Positions 27,462 through 38,300 of a stretch of 64,000 nt of DNA are shown here, in pieces; the first letter of the stretch is position 1, and each line of letters starts with the position of its first letter. The notes under the pieces were generated by a model, which was not told where the DNA came from, searched no databases, and saw only the letters and a list, made by a program, of their open reading frames with translations. Made by a program: the position numbers and the translations under genes. Source of the stretch: Cyclobacteriaceae bacterium (GTDB taxonomy: Bacteria > Bacteroidota > Bacteroidia > Cytophagales > Cyclobacteriaceae). The stretch covers positions 1,674,001 through 1,738,000 of the forward strand of contig CP129487.1 in the NCBI GenBank assembly GCA_030584025.1. The letters are read 5' to 3'.

Positions 27462-28827
27462 TTGACTTAAAAATAACGGGTTTTAATCCTTCCCCTACAG
27501 GACGCTCTCCGGATCTGACTAAGCAGGCCAAAGTATTTCTAAGGAGCGGGTAAACGATAATAGAAAAAGCAACAAACATCAGCCCACCTGAAATGGCAAA
27601 AGCAATGAAATAGGGCATCAGGTTTTTCATCATCTGTCCGAAGGGGATCGCATCGACACTCATCTGCCAACGGGCACGTTGTACACCAGCTAAAAATAAG
27701 GAGGTAAGAAAAATGAGAAGAGAGACATTTACCAGCCAGGTAGCGTTAAAGATACGTGTTCGATATGGCTCAAGACTTTGGCAAGTATCGCTCAACAGGT
27801 CGAACGAGACGGCCAGTAACAGCATGGTGTTGATGCCGATGGTGGTCCCCATAACATGCGCCACAGTAATGTGGGTGCCATGTGTGTACACGTTGATGGC
27901 TGGAACGGAAATGAGAATGGCAAGAAAAAGGTTAATAAAAATCCAGGCATCGGCAATCATTAAAAATCGGTAGGGGAGGCTGTGTTTATTCTTCCGAGCA
28001 GCGGTTATAGAATCTTTCCATTTATAAATCAAGCGGCCGAGGATGAAAAGTTCTGTCATGCTGACCAGGTAACCAATATGCCGGATATTAGGATTCACAG
28101 GTAACGTGTAAATATGGTGACTCCAGTTAAACATGAGATTGAACAAGCCTAAGAAAAACAACGTAAAAGCCATGGGAGAACACGCATAACTTTTGTCTTG
28201 ACTGATCTTCTCCATCAGGTAGATGCCTACTCCATAAACGAGCATGTTCCAACTGCCCACCAGAGATCCGTAAGATTTCCATTGCACGGTCATGTCACGC
28301 ACAATATCCTTTCCAAAATAGGGCAATGTCCACAAGTATGATTCCGAAAATGTAAACAAAAAGCCGAAAGCCCCGGTAAGCCACATCCAAATGTATACGG
28401 GTTGTTGCTTGAGTGTTTTGATTGAGCCTGTTACTTGAATAATAAAAAGTATCCAACCAGCAGCCAGAAGGAGAGCAAATACAGGCGGAAATTCCCAGTA
28501 CTCTCTGCCCCCGAATATTCCCAAAAAGTAACTGGATAAAATCAGCAATGCCGCCAATACGAATAAGCCCAACTGAAGGCGTGATAACCAACTGGCGTAT
28601 ACTTTTCTGCCGGTATATTCCCGCAAATAAATCAACACGCTTCCTGTGGCAGTAAATAAAATCCAGAAGACCACGGATGTAACGTGAAGAGGTCTTGTTT
28701 TTTCAAAAGACAAATAGGGTTTTAAGAACCCGGGAAGGATATATTGAAGTGAACCTGTTATTCCAAACAACATACCCGTTAGAAACAGCACAAGGCCGCT
28801 GAGAATAAGCCACCTCAGGGCATCCAT
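27430..28827 (-). CDS. NorB-like haem-copper oxidase superfamily protein with an incomplete FeB site
   Basis: The start is the ATG at 28827, one base after the norC-like stop, giving 465 residues and 12 TM helices. It aligns with cNOR NorB: H48 (haem b), the H237-H238 pair, E259 and H324 (haem b3) all have counterparts. The helix that should carry the first FeB His and nearby Glu (H207 and E211 in Pseudomonas NorB, 51 residues before the HH pair) has no His at all, and those places read Tyr186 and Val190. The second haem b ligand is Met326 (AHVMG) instead of His (AHGH). It may be a variant NO reductase, an electron carrier or something new. A 23-codon longer frame overlaps norC. Confidence 0.75.
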   Translation of the reverse strand: MDALRWLILSGLVLFLTGMLFGITGSLQYILPGFLKPYLSFEKTRPLHVTSVVFWILFTATGSVLIYLREYTGRKVYASWLSRLQLGLFVLAALLILSSYFLGIFGGREYWEFPPVFALLLAAGWILFIIQVTGSIKTLKQQPVYIWMWLTGAFGFLFTFSESYLWTLPYFGKDIVRDMTVQWKSYGSLVGSWNMLVYGVGIYLMEKISQDKSYACSPMAFTLFFLGLFNLMFNWSHHIYTLPVNPNIRHIGYLVSMTELFILGRLIYKWKDSITAARKNKHSLPYRFLMIADAWIFINLFLAILISVPAINVYTHGTHITVAHVMGTTIGINTMLLLAVSFDLLSDTCQSLEPYRTRIFNATWLVNVSLLIFLTSLFLAGVQRARWQMSVDAIPFGQMMKNLMPYFIAFAISGGLMFVAFSIIVYPLLRNTLACLVRSGERPVGEGLKPVIFKSNDYADQNFPI

Positions 28828-28828
28828 T

Positions 28829-29236
28829 CTATTGTGGTTCAATGGTTCCACTAACGTTGCGTTTAAAAGTTTTCGGGTCTGCTTTTCCGGAAGCATCTAC
28901 ATGTGCTAAGAACGCAAGCAGGTGTTCCAATTCCTTTTCCGACATATCAAATGAAGGCATGACCGTTGTACCGCTGCTAACAAAAGCTTTAATGTAAAGC
29001 GAACCTTTACCTGTAGCCGAATAGACATTGGTAAGATCGGGCCCCAGGAATCCGCCCAACCCATAAAGCTGATGACACGCTGAACAGTTTCTTTCCTGCC
29101 AAATCATTTTTCCCACTGCAGGGTCAGCGCTTATCTGGGCGTCCACAACAACTGGCTGTGTATAAACAAACATCGTATAAACAGAGAATGACAAAAGCAA
29201 CCCTACATACAAACCGTATTTATGACTTTCTTTCAA
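28829..29236 (-). CDS. norC: NorC-like membrane-anchored monohaem cytochrome c
   Basis: The 135-residue protein has an N-terminal TM anchor (residues about 8-27) and one haem c motif, CSACHQLYGLGGFLGPDLTNV in part, which matches the NorC pattern. The distal Met is likely in TTVMPSFDMS. It is the electron-accepting subunit for the following NorB-like protein. It is first in the operon and preceded by the shared palindrome and a TACTTTTG box. Confidence 0.85.
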   Translation of the reverse strand: MKESHKYGLYVGLLLSFSVYTMFVYTQPVVVDAQISADPAVGKMIWQERNCSACHQLYGLGGFLGPDLTNVYSATGKGSLYIKAFVSSGTTVMPSFDMSEKELEHLLAFLAHVDASGKADPKTFKRNVSGTIEPQ

Positions 29237-29271
29237 GATTTAACGTTTTTGACGGTTAGTTAATATAGCAG

Positions 29272-29309
29272 CAAAAGTAAATTAAATAAAGACAATTTTA
29301 TCTTTTTAT
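29272..29309 (-). promoter_or_regulatory. Promoter of norC-norB-like operon with shared palindrome
   Basis: On the minus strand, a copy of the 26-bp palindrome (29309-29284; AAAGATAAAATTGTCTTTAT core) is followed after 4 bp by the -7 box TACTTTTG (29279-29272). The norC start lies 35 bp further on. Confidence 0.78.
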
Positions 29310-29342
29310 ATAAATTTGAAATCGGATAAATCATGATTTCCT

Positions 29343-30509
29343 ATGGAAGAAAAATTGGATGTTGCCGTGCAGGCGGGAAATCCTGACCAAAAAAAACTCA
29401 TCATTAAAGAAATTATTTATCCCAGAGAACTTGAGGCTTTTATCGGTTTTCCATACCTATTGTACCGGGGTAATCCGTTCTATGTGCCGCCCCTTAAATC
29501 GGATGAAAGGAAAACCCTTCGGCTCACCAATCCCGCATTCGATCATTGTGAGGCAAAATATTGGTTGGCTTATCGAAGTGGAAAAATTGTAGGTCGGATT
29601 GCCGGGATTATTAACCATGGATTTATCGACCGTTGGGGTAAAAAGTATGCGCGGTTTGGTTGGTTTGATTTTAAAGAGGATGAAACCATTGCGCAGGCTC
29701 TTTTACACCACGTTGAACGATGGGCCAAGGAAAAGGGTATGGATGCAGTACATGGCCCTATGGGATTTACCAACTTCGACCCGGCTGGATTGTTGGTTGA
29801 CGGGTTTAATCAGTTGGCAACCCTCTCAGAACTCTATAACTATCCATACTATCCTGACTGCATCGAAAAGGCCGGATATCACAAGGAGGTGGATTGGATT
29901 GAGTATAGGATTTCAATTCCAAAAAAGGTACCCGAGAAAGTCAGACAAGTGGCGACTATTGTTAAAAGAAGAAGCAAGCTCTCTGTGGTAAATCTTAATG
30001 AATCAAATAGTATAATGACCTATGCACATTCCATATTTGAATTGATTAATGTCTGCTACGGTCACTTACACGGCATGGTCCCGTTAACGGAGAAACAAAT
30101 TCAGTATTACACCAAGCGATACTTATCCTTTATTCGCAAAGATTATGTGTCGCTGGTGGTCGATTCGTGTGGAACATTAATCGCATTTGGAATTACTATG
30201 CCATCCCTTTCAAAAGCATTGCAAAAAGCCAATGGAACTTTATTTCCCTTTGGTCTTTTCCATATTTTGAAAGCCCTGCGAAAAAACAACACGGCAGAGC
30301 TATGCCTGGTTGCCATTAGACCAGATTATCAAGGCAAAGGAGTCAATGCTCTAGTTATGGAAGAAATGAATAAAGCATTTAATCGAAATAATATTACCAT
30401 GGCAGAATCAAATCCGGAACTGGAAGATAATAAGCAGGTGCAGTCGCTTTGGTCGTACTATGAAGCAGAACAACATAAGCGAAGAAGGTGCTATATAAAA
30501 TATTTGTAA
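29343..30509 (+). CDS. GNAT-fold N-acetyltransferase-like protein
   Basis: The 388-residue protein has an N-terminal region GFPYLLYRGNPFYVPPL typical of a Bacteroidota family annotated as N-acetyltransferases and a C-terminal GNAT core (AELCLVAIRPDYQGKGVNALVMEEMN, motif A with the Q/RxxGxG/A acetyl-CoA signature). Substrate unknown. It precedes nadA by 2 bp and is probably co-transcribed with it. Confidence 0.75.
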   Translation: MEEKLDVAVQAGNPDQKKLIIKEIIYPRELEAFIGFPYLLYRGNPFYVPPLKSDERKTLRLTNPAFDHCEAKYWLAYRSGKIVGRIAGIINHGFIDRWGKKYARFGWFDFKEDETIAQALLHHVERWAKEKGMDAVHGPMGFTNFDPAGLLVDGFNQLATLSELYNYPYYPDCIEKAGYHKEVDWIEYRISIPKKVPEKVRQVATIVKRRSKLSVVNLNESNSIMTYAHSIFELINVCYGHLHGMVPLTEKQIQYYTKRYLSFIRKDYVSLVVDSCGTLIAFGITMPSLSKALQKANGTLFPFGLFHILKALRKNNTAELCLVAIRPDYQGKGVNALVMEEMNKAFNRNNITMAESNPELEDNKQVQSLWSYYEAEQHKRRRCYIKYL

Positions 30510-30511
30510 TA

Positions 30512-31456
30512 ATGATTGACTTGCTGGAAACACAAACAATTTCATTGGAAATATCAGCGATCAAGAAACGCAAAAATGCAATTGTCCTTGCACACTATTA
30601 CCAGAAACCCGAAATACAAGAGGTAGCGGATATGGTTGGCGATAGCTTGCAAATGGCCCAATTTGCTGCCGGGTCCCGGGCGGAGATTTTAGTAGTGGCC
30701 GGTGTATACTTTATGGCTGAAACCGCTAAGATTTTAAATCCTTCACGTAAGGTACTGCTTCCGGATACGGAAGCTGGCTGTTCGCTTGCCGATTCCTGTC
30801 CTCCTGAAGAATTCAAAGCTTTTATTCAACAACATCCTCAATCACCTGTGGTATGTTACATTAATTGCAGCGCTGAAATCAAGGCGATGAGTGATGTGGT
30901 CTGCACCTCGTCCAATGCCGAGAAGGTAATTCGTTCCATTCAAAGTGATAAGCCCATCATTTTTGCACCCGATGTAAACCTAGGCAAGTATCTCATGCGT
31001 AAAACAGGCAGGAAATTTTTGTTATGGGATGGAAGCTGCCTGGTGCATGAAAACTTTTCTATGGACAAAATTCTTTCATTACACCGGTTGTACCCAAACG
31101 CAAAATTCATTGCTCACCCTGAATCACAGCCGCACATTTTACAAGTTGCTTCTTATATCGGTTCTACCAAAGGCATGATTGAATATGTAAAGAGCGATGC
31201 ATGCACAGAATTTATTGTGGCAACTGAAGCAGGTATTTTACATGAAATGCGCAAACAGGCGCCTGATAAGCTATTGATTCCCGCACCAACGCATGAAGAT
31301 AATACCTGTGCCTGCAGCGAATGTCCATATATGAAAATGAATACCCTCGAAAAGCTGCGGGATTGCCTCTTGTATGAACAACCTGAAATACAGGTGAACA
31401 CGGCTATACGACAACAGGCTGCCAGCGCGCTTGAACGAATGCTGAAATTATCTTGA
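30512..31456 (+). CDS. nadA: Quinolinate synthase A
   Basis: The protein is about 314 residues from the ATG at 30512; a GTG at 30488 would overlap the previous gene. It shows LAHYYQKPEIQEVAD, the three cluster cysteines (in VCYINCSAE, and ACSECPYMKMNT) and GSCLVHENFS. NadA condenses iminoaspartate, supplied by NadB at 46.5-48.1 kb, with dihydroxyacetone phosphate to quinolinate using an oxygen-sensitive [4Fe-4S] cluster. The assignment is firm. Confidence 0.95.
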   Translation: MIDLLETQTISLEISAIKKRKNAIVLAHYYQKPEIQEVADMVGDSLQMAQFAAGSRAEILVVAGVYFMAETAKILNPSRKVLLPDTEAGCSLADSCPPEEFKAFIQQHPQSPVVCYINCSAEIKAMSDVVCTSSNAEKVIRSIQSDKPIIFAPDVNLGKYLMRKTGRKFLLWDGSCLVHENFSMDKILSLHRLYPNAKFIAHPESQPHILQVASYIGSTKGMIEYVKSDACTEFIVATEAGILHEMRKQAPDKLLIPAPTHEDNTCACSECPYMKMNTLEKLRDCLLYEQPEIQVNTAIRQQAASALERMLKLS

Positions 31457-31500
31457 ATTTTCTGGCGGTTGTGTACCTTTAAGTAAGACTTCAACTATCT

Positions 31501-33228
31501 ATGAACGGAGGAGAAATCATCGCCCGCCTGCTGAAGCAACAAGGTGTAAGATTTTTGTTTACCCTGAGTGGCGGACACATTTCTCCGATATTTGTGGAGG
31601 CCGAAAAACAAGGCATACGGGTAATCGATACCCGGCACGAAGTGACGGCAGCATTTGCTGCCGATGCTGTTGCACGTCTCACAGGAATACCCGGTGTGGC
31701 GACCGTAACTGCGGGTCCGGGAATTACCAACACCATTACAGCCATTAAGAATGCTCAACTGGCGCAATCGCCCCTGGTACTTTTGGGAGGAGCGGTGGCT
31801 ACACTGTTGCAGGGCAGGGGAGCACTCCAGGATATTGATCAGCTTTCGTTAATGCGCCCAATCGTAAAATGGGCAGCACGCATTACAAAAGTAAAAGAGA
31901 TTGAAAGGGTACTTAGCAGGGCTTTCTATGAAGCAACCCGTGGCGTACCTGGGCCGGTGTTTGTGGAATGCCCGGTTGATATTCTTTATCCGGAGAATAT
32001 TGTGCGTGAATGGTATGGAATTAAATCACATGAGGTACCGCCTAAAAATATAATTCAACGTATGGAACGTTGGTATATTAATAGGCATGCTCGAAAATTA
32101 TTTGAAGACGTAAACTTTAAAGAGCACTCTGGCCATGTTAAAGATGCAAGTGTTCCTTACCACGCTACATCCGATTTAAAAAATGCATTAAGCAAGCTCA
32201 ATGGTTCAAAAAAGCCCGTTTTGGTAATCGGTAGTGGTGCCATCATGAATGCCCAAAAAGCAAATGCACTGTCCGATGCTGTCAATAGATTGGGATTACC
32301 GGTTTATCTCAGCGGTATGGCCCGGGGCTTGTTAAGAACCGATCATCCCATACAGCTGCGTCATCACCGGAAGGAGGCTATCCGGGATGCTGATCTGATC
32401 ATCCTCGCTGGTGTACCAAATGATTTTCGACTGGATTACGGAAATCACATTGGCCATACACCTTTTATTTCTATCAACAGAAGCCGGCTGGATTTATACC
32501 AAAATAAAAAGCCAACCCTGGCAGTGCAGGCCGATCCGCAAGAATTTTTGATCGCATTGGCCGATCACTATCAGGGTAAATACACGGAATGGATAGGGAA
32601 TTTGCGCAGTCGCGATAACCAACGCGAAGAAAAAATCAATACCATGTCGGAAGAAGTGCAAGCAGGTATTAACCCGTTAACACTTTTCCGGGTACTGAAT
32701 ACGCTGTTAGACAAGAACACAATATTGATTGCCGATGGTGGTGACTTTGTGGCTACAGCTGCTTACACGCTTCGGCCGGCAGCTCCGCTCTCGTGGCTCG
32801 ATCCGGGTGTGTTTGGCACATTGGGTGTAGGTGCAGGATTTGCCCTGGGAGCAAAACTTGTTTATCCCGAAAAGGATGTTTGGATAATTTATGGAGATGG
32901 AAGCGCAGGCTACAGCCTGATGGAGTTCGATACGTTTACACGTCATCAACTACCTGTTGTTGCGCTAATTGGCAATGACGGGTGCTGGGGCCAAATTGCC
33001 CGCGACCAGGTAACCCTGTTGAAGAGCGAATGTGCTGTGAACCTGCGACAATCCAATTACGAAAAAGTTGCGCATGCTTTTGGTGCCGAAGGAGTTCGGG
33101 TAGAAAGCATTGAAGACTTTAGTGATTCGGTTACCCTTGCATTGAGCAAGAGCCGTAGCGGTGTTCCATTTATCATCAATGCCATCATTAGTAAAAGCGA
33201 TTTCAGAAAGGGTTCCATCTCTATGTAA
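31501..33228 (+). CDS. Thiamine-pyrophosphate-dependent enzyme (acetolactate synthase/2-hydroxyacyl-CoA lyase-like)
   Basis: The 575-residue protein has the three-domain layout of this family. The N-terminal Pyr domain holds the cofactor-activating Glu (TRHEVTAAFAADA), the middle domain is NAD-fold-like (KKPVLVIGSGAIMNA), and the C-terminal PP domain carries the TPP motif GDGSAGY ending in LIGNDGCWGQ. It resembles the ILVBL/HACL group more than true IlvB, with no adjacent IlvN. The acyl-CoA ligase gene begins 11 bp later, which supports a role in acyl-CoA chemistry such as 2-hydroxyacyl-CoA cleavage (inference). Confidence 0.8.
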   Translation: MNGGEIIARLLKQQGVRFLFTLSGGHISPIFVEAEKQGIRVIDTRHEVTAAFAADAVARLTGIPGVATVTAGPGITNTITAIKNAQLAQSPLVLLGGAVATLLQGRGALQDIDQLSLMRPIVKWAARITKVKEIERVLSRAFYEATRGVPGPVFVECPVDILYPENIVREWYGIKSHEVPPKNIIQRMERWYINRHARKLFEDVNFKEHSGHVKDASVPYHATSDLKNALSKLNGSKKPVLVIGSGAIMNAQKANALSDAVNRLGLPVYLSGMARGLLRTDHPIQLRHHRKEAIRDADLIILAGVPNDFRLDYGNHIGHTPFISINRSRLDLYQNKKPTLAVQADPQEFLIALADHYQGKYTEWIGNLRSRDNQREEKINTMSEEVQAGINPLTLFRVLNTLLDKNTILIADGGDFVATAAYTLRPAAPLSWLDPGVFGTLGVGAGFALGAKLVYPEKDVWIIYGDGSAGYSLMEFDTFTRHQLPVVALIGNDGCWGQIARDQVTLLKSECAVNLRQSNYEKVAHAFGAEGVRVESIEDFSDSVTLALSKSRSGVPFIINAIISKSDFRKGSISM

Positions 33229-33239
33229 ACAGCAAACAG

Positions 33240-35069
33240 ATGACACAACCAACCCGACTATTTGATTTATTGGATGAGCAGGCTATGGCTCAACCCAATC
33301 AACTTTTTTTGTCATCAAAAAAACAGCCGGGTAACCCAATGGAGTGGAGGGGCTACACGTATCAGGATGTAAAAAATGTAGTTAACCAAACCAGTCAGCT
33401 TTTGCTAAATCTGGGTTTACAGCACGGTGATACTGTAGCCATTATTTCATCGAACCGACCGGAATGGAATTTTGTTGACCTCGGGGCATTACAGGTTGGC
33501 ATCATCAATATACCGATGTATCCTACCTTCTCGGAACATGATTATGAATTTATACTTCAGGATGCCGAAGTGTGTTTTGTGTTTGCCGAAGATGAAATAA
33601 TTATAAGCAAGGTGATGGCGGTGCGCAATAACTGCCCAACCCTGAAGGGCGTCATTAGTTTTGAGTGCTCACTAGATGCAGATTACTTCTGGGATATATT
33701 GCCTGCACTGGATACCATTGGTCACGACAAAATTAAGTTGAAAAAGAAATCCCTTTCTCCAGAACACTTGGCCACCATTATTTATACATCCGGTACAACG
33801 GGTAACCCGAAAGGGGTGATGCTGACGCACCAGAACCTGATGAGTAATATCAAGAGTGTGAAGCAGGTTTTGCCTTTGGGTGGCGGAAGGAAGTCGTTGA
33901 GCTTTCTTCCGTTGTGCCACAGTTTTGAGCGTACGGTATTCTATGTATACCTGTGCTTTGGTATTCATATCAGCTATGCTGAAAGTCTGGATACACTTGT
34001 TGATAACCTGAAGGATGTTAAGCCTTATTGTTTCACAACGGTACCCCGTTTACTCGAGAAAGTTTACGAAAAAATTATGGCTAAAGGTGCAGTGCTGGAG
34101 GGTATTAAAAAGAAACTCTTTTACTGGTCTATTGCGGTGGGTGAGCAATACCGCATTGGAGAAAAGCAGGGATTAATTTATGGTATAAAGCTCGGCCTTG
34201 CACGCAAGCTGGTGTTTTCAAAATGGCTGGAAGTGATGGGCGGTGAAGTGAAATATATCATCACGGGTGCTGCGGCTATGCAACCCAGGCTGATCACCTT
34301 ATTTACGGCTGCGGGTATCGGTATCATTGAAGGCTACGGCCTAACGGAGACTTCCCCTGTGCTTACCGTAAATGGGTATGCGGAATCTGATCGGTGTGTA
34401 GGTTCAGTGGGCATGGCCATTCCGGGTGTGGAGATTGAACTGGCTGCCGATGGGGAAGTGCTTGCGCGTGGCCCCAACATAATGAAGGGTTATTACAAAC
34501 GGCCTGACCTCACCGCAGAGGTGATTCAGTCTGATGGATGGTTTCATACGGGTGACATAGGAACGTGGATAGAACGTAACGGTAAAAAATTTTTAAAAAT
34601 CACCGATAGGAAAAAAGAACTCTTTAAAACGGCTGGAGGAAAATATGTTGCTCCGCAAGTTATTGAAATGAAAATGAAGGAGATCAAATACATTGAGCAG
34701 ATTATGGTGGTAGGGGGTGATGACAAAAAGTTTATAGCGGCATTGATTGTTCCCTCACAGGTGCAGGTTCGCGAATGGGCGGAGCAAAAGGGGTTGCGAA
34801 TTATTTCACGGAGTGAATTGATAGCTCATCAAGAAGTGAGGGAAATGCTTCAGGCAGAGGTGAATGCCTGCAACACGCATTTCGGGCAGTGGGAGCAAAT
34901 AAAAAAGATAACCTTGCTGGCTGATGAATGGTCACCGGCTACTGGTGAATTAACACCAACCATGAAGCTGAAGCGGAAGGCCATTTATACAAAATATAAA
35001 GATCTCATTCAGGCTATGTATCAAGAGGGTAGCGACTCAGGCATGGAAGGGTATGAACGTGTTTATTGA
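33240..35069 (+). CDS. Long-chain fatty acid-CoA ligase (AMP-forming)
   Basis: The 609-residue protein has the AMP-binding motif IIYTSGTTGNPKGVM (about residues 180-195), GYGLTETSPV, the DRKKELFKTAGGKYV hinge and a C-terminal lid. It belongs to the FadD15-like bacterial long-chain group. It activates fatty acids to acyl-CoA in the cytoplasm. It is co-oriented with and 11 bp after the TPP enzyme. Confidence 0.9.
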   Translation: MTQPTRLFDLLDEQAMAQPNQLFLSSKKQPGNPMEWRGYTYQDVKNVVNQTSQLLLNLGLQHGDTVAIISSNRPEWNFVDLGALQVGIINIPMYPTFSEHDYEFILQDAEVCFVFAEDEIIISKVMAVRNNCPTLKGVISFECSLDADYFWDILPALDTIGHDKIKLKKKSLSPEHLATIIYTSGTTGNPKGVMLTHQNLMSNIKSVKQVLPLGGGRKSLSFLPLCHSFERTVFYVYLCFGIHISYAESLDTLVDNLKDVKPYCFTTVPRLLEKVYEKIMAKGAVLEGIKKKLFYWSIAVGEQYRIGEKQGLIYGIKLGLARKLVFSKWLEVMGGEVKYIITGAAAMQPRLITLFTAAGIGIIEGYGLTETSPVLTVNGYAESDRCVGSVGMAIPGVEIELAADGEVLARGPNIMKGYYKRPDLTAEVIQSDGWFHTGDIGTWIERNGKKFLKITDRKKELFKTAGGKYVAPQVIEMKMKEIKYIEQIMVVGGDDKKFIAALIVPSQVQVREWAEQKGLRIISRSELIAHQEVREMLQAEVNACNTHFGQWEQIKKITLLADEWSPATGELTPTMKLKRKAIYTKYKDLIQAMYQEGSDSGMEGYERVY

Positions 35070-35071
35070 AA

Positions 35072-35191
35072 ATGGATAGCAAAAGTTATTCCTTTTGGTT
35101 TCCATTTTCCACCATAAACTTTGAGTATCATACTAACCGGACAGCGCCCGAATTCCTGGACATCCTTGACCATATTGTCAAAGCGCTTTGA
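35072..35191 (+). CDS. Possible 39-residue protein after the acyl-CoA ligase
   Basis: The ATG lies 2 bp past the ligase stop. The peptide opens MDSKSYSFWFPFS and ends DILDHIVKAL. It is not a recognisable domain, though the spacing fits translational coupling. It may equally be chance or a remnant. The rest of the gap to 35302 shows nothing I can name. Confidence 0.22.
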   Translation: MDSKSYSFWFPFSTINFEYHTNRTAPEFLDILDHIVKAL

Positions 35192-35301
35192 TTTTATTTC
35201 CATTTTTTACTTTACAAGTAATGGATGATCAATTACAGTTATCAAAAAGTAATATGATACATAACAAAAATTTGTTGAGGTCCCTTATCTAACGATGTCG
35301 A

Positions 35302-38300
35302 TCATAATGGGTTAATAATCTTCATTTTTGACTTAAGCGAATCAACTACATAATAAACCATTGGAACCAGGAACACTGTTAAAATCAGCGATGAAAGCAA
35401 TCCGCCAATAATTACCCAGGCTAGTCCATTTTTCCACTCACTGGCTGTACCTTTGGCTAACGCTATCGGTAACATACCAATAACCATTGCCAGGGTAGTC
35501 ATTAATATGGGACGCATACGCTCTTTCCCCGCAGTAATTAAGGCTTCCTTAAAATGTTTTCCGGAGGCTTTTAATTGATTGGCAAAATCCACAATCAGAA
35601 TCGCATTTTTTGCCACCAATCCCATCAGCATAATTAACCCAAGCAAAGCAAATAAACTCAGGTTGTTTAGAGTCAGATTTAGCGCCAGGAAAGCTCCAAT
35701 TGCCGCAACGGGTATAGAAAACAATACCACAAAAGGATAGACAAAACTATCATACAACGCCACCATGATCAGATAAATCAAAATGAATGAAATAAGAAGC
35801 ACTGACCCAAGTGCTCCAAAACTATCATTCTGTCTTTTTATATCACTGCCCCAAGTCATTTGAATTCCTTCGGGTAATGGATTTTGCTTTATATAAGCCA
35901 CCACTTCATCCGCAACTGTTCCGGAAGGGCGCCCCAGTGCATCGGCTGTTAACGTGATAGAAGGCTGTCTGTCTAATCGTTCCAATAACGAAGGCGAATT
36001 ATCCTGGATAACTTCAGCAAATTGAGATACTTCAATAGGTAAACCTTGCGGATTAATAATGGTTAGCGAATTAACATCCTCCATATTCTGTCGATTGAAA
36101 TCATCCAGCCATATCCTCACTGGGTATTCCGTACCTTGTTCAGTAAGCGTAGCATCATCGTTTCCCGTTAATGCTGTGCGAATACTTTGGCCAACATAAG
36201 CAGTGGTGAGTCCTAATCGCTGCATTCGATCCTTATCAGGAATTACCTGGAACTCAGGGCTTCCTTCTTCCACGGAGAGACGAACATTATCTGCACCTGG
36301 AATTTTTTCAACCACCGACTTTAATTCACTTCCTAACTTCATTACCTGACTTCCATCGCTTCCGCTTAATGTAATTTCAATCGGAGCCGAACGGGGTACA
36401 AGCCCCAATGCAGCCATAGAATAATTGATGGCCGGAAATTCTGACTTCAATGCTTCGCGAATTTCTTTCATGAATTGTTCGGTAGGTTGATAGCCTCGTT
36501 CAGTGGCAGGTTTTAGCTGAATGGTCAATTCTGATTTATTAACGGAGCCAACACCTAAACTTCCAATTCCTGAACTTGGTCCGCCCACATTACTAAAGAC
36601 AGCCTGCACCTCTGGTTGTGCTGCAATAAAACTTTCTATTTTCTGAGTAACGATATTATTTTCCTGTACCGTGGTGGTTTTGTCAAATTCAAGGTTCATG
36701 CGAAACTTTCCTTGATCACCCGTTGCAATCAACTCTTTTCCAATGATGCCTTGTTTCATTATGCCTAACGTGAAAACAAACAACAAGAGAATAATGCCAG
36801 TGGTGATAAGTTTGTAATTTAATACCCACTCCAACTGCCTTCCATACCAATCAATAAACCGATTTAACTGATACTCAAACCAAAGTAAAAACCGATTGAA
36901 AAAATTGGTTGGTTGTAAATCCTCCGATTTACCGATGCGCGAAGCCATCCACGGTGTTAACGTAAACCCAACGAGTAGACTTGTTAAAGTAGAGGTGACC
37001 ACCACTACAGAAAATTGCTTGAGCATGTCTGCAACAAATACCTGTAGAAATAAAATGGGAAGGAATACGACCACGTCCACAAGGGTTATTGACAATGCTG
37101 AAAATCCAATTTCCATTCGACCATCCAATGCGGCCACTCGTTTATCCTTTTTCATATCAAGATGTCGCTGGATATTTTCCAGTACGACTGTTGCATCATC
37201 GACCAAAATCCCGATGATTAATGACATGGCTAATAAGGTCATTAAGTTGAGTGTGTAACCTAAGAGCCACATCACCGCGAAAGCAGTTACCAGAGAGGTC
37301 GGTATAGCCACCAGAACGATAATAGAGTTTCGGAAGCTTCTTAAAAATAGAAGCATCACAATTGACACTAATATGACAGCTAAAGTCAAGTCGAATACAA
37401 CAGAATTCACCGCTGCAATCGTGTTGTCTGTGGAGTCATCAGCTATGGTGAATTTTACTTGTGCCGAAGCATACTGTTTTTCAATTGCCTGAAATTTTTC
37501 CTGCACCGCTTTGGAAACTTCCACCGCATTCGCATCCCCCTGCTTTTTAAGTAAAAGACCAATCCCATTCACTCCGTTATATCGGCTTACAGATACGATT
37601 TCTTTAATTCCATCGGTAATGGAGGCAATGTCTTTTACATATACTGGACTGCCTGGTGTGGGCATGGCTACCTGAACTGCACTGATGTCCTCGATGGATT
37701 TAAATTTTCCTGTTAGCCTGACTGGATTGTTAACAAGGGTGGTCTGAACCTTACCTGAAGGAACATCAAGACCAGAACGATTAATCGCCTCTGTAACCTG
37801 ATACATGGAGACTTTGTACAATTTCAATTTCTCCTGATCTACTTTAACCTGAATCTCCCTTTCTTCACCGCCTAGTAATGTAATTTCTGCTACTCCTTTT
37901 AGTTGCTGAATTTGCGGAAGAAAATCATCTTTCATTTTTTGATAAAATTCAGTTGCGGGAAGTTTGCTGGTTGCGCTGATCTGCATAATGGGTAAATCAT
38001 TAGGCGAGACTTTGCTCATCACAGGACTTAAAATATCCTGTGGTAAATCCCTCCGGATATTATCAATATAGCGTTGCGCATCCTGCATCGTTTGATCCAG
38101 ATCAGATCCGTATTTTAAATTGACAATGAGTACCGATGCGTTAGGCAATGATTTGGTTACGATAAAATCAACGCCTTCAAGGTTAGATAAGGCGTCCTCA
38201 ATTTTCCTCGAAACGGAAGTTTCTACTTCGGTAGGGTCTGCACCCGGATAGCCCGTCTTAATAACTACAACGGGTTGATTGAAGTCTGGCATCAACTCAT

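Noticed and set aside
27430..28896. The longer start of the NorB-like gene
   Set aside because: It would overlap norC by 68 bp; the ATG at 28827 lies one base after the norC stop and fits coupled translation.
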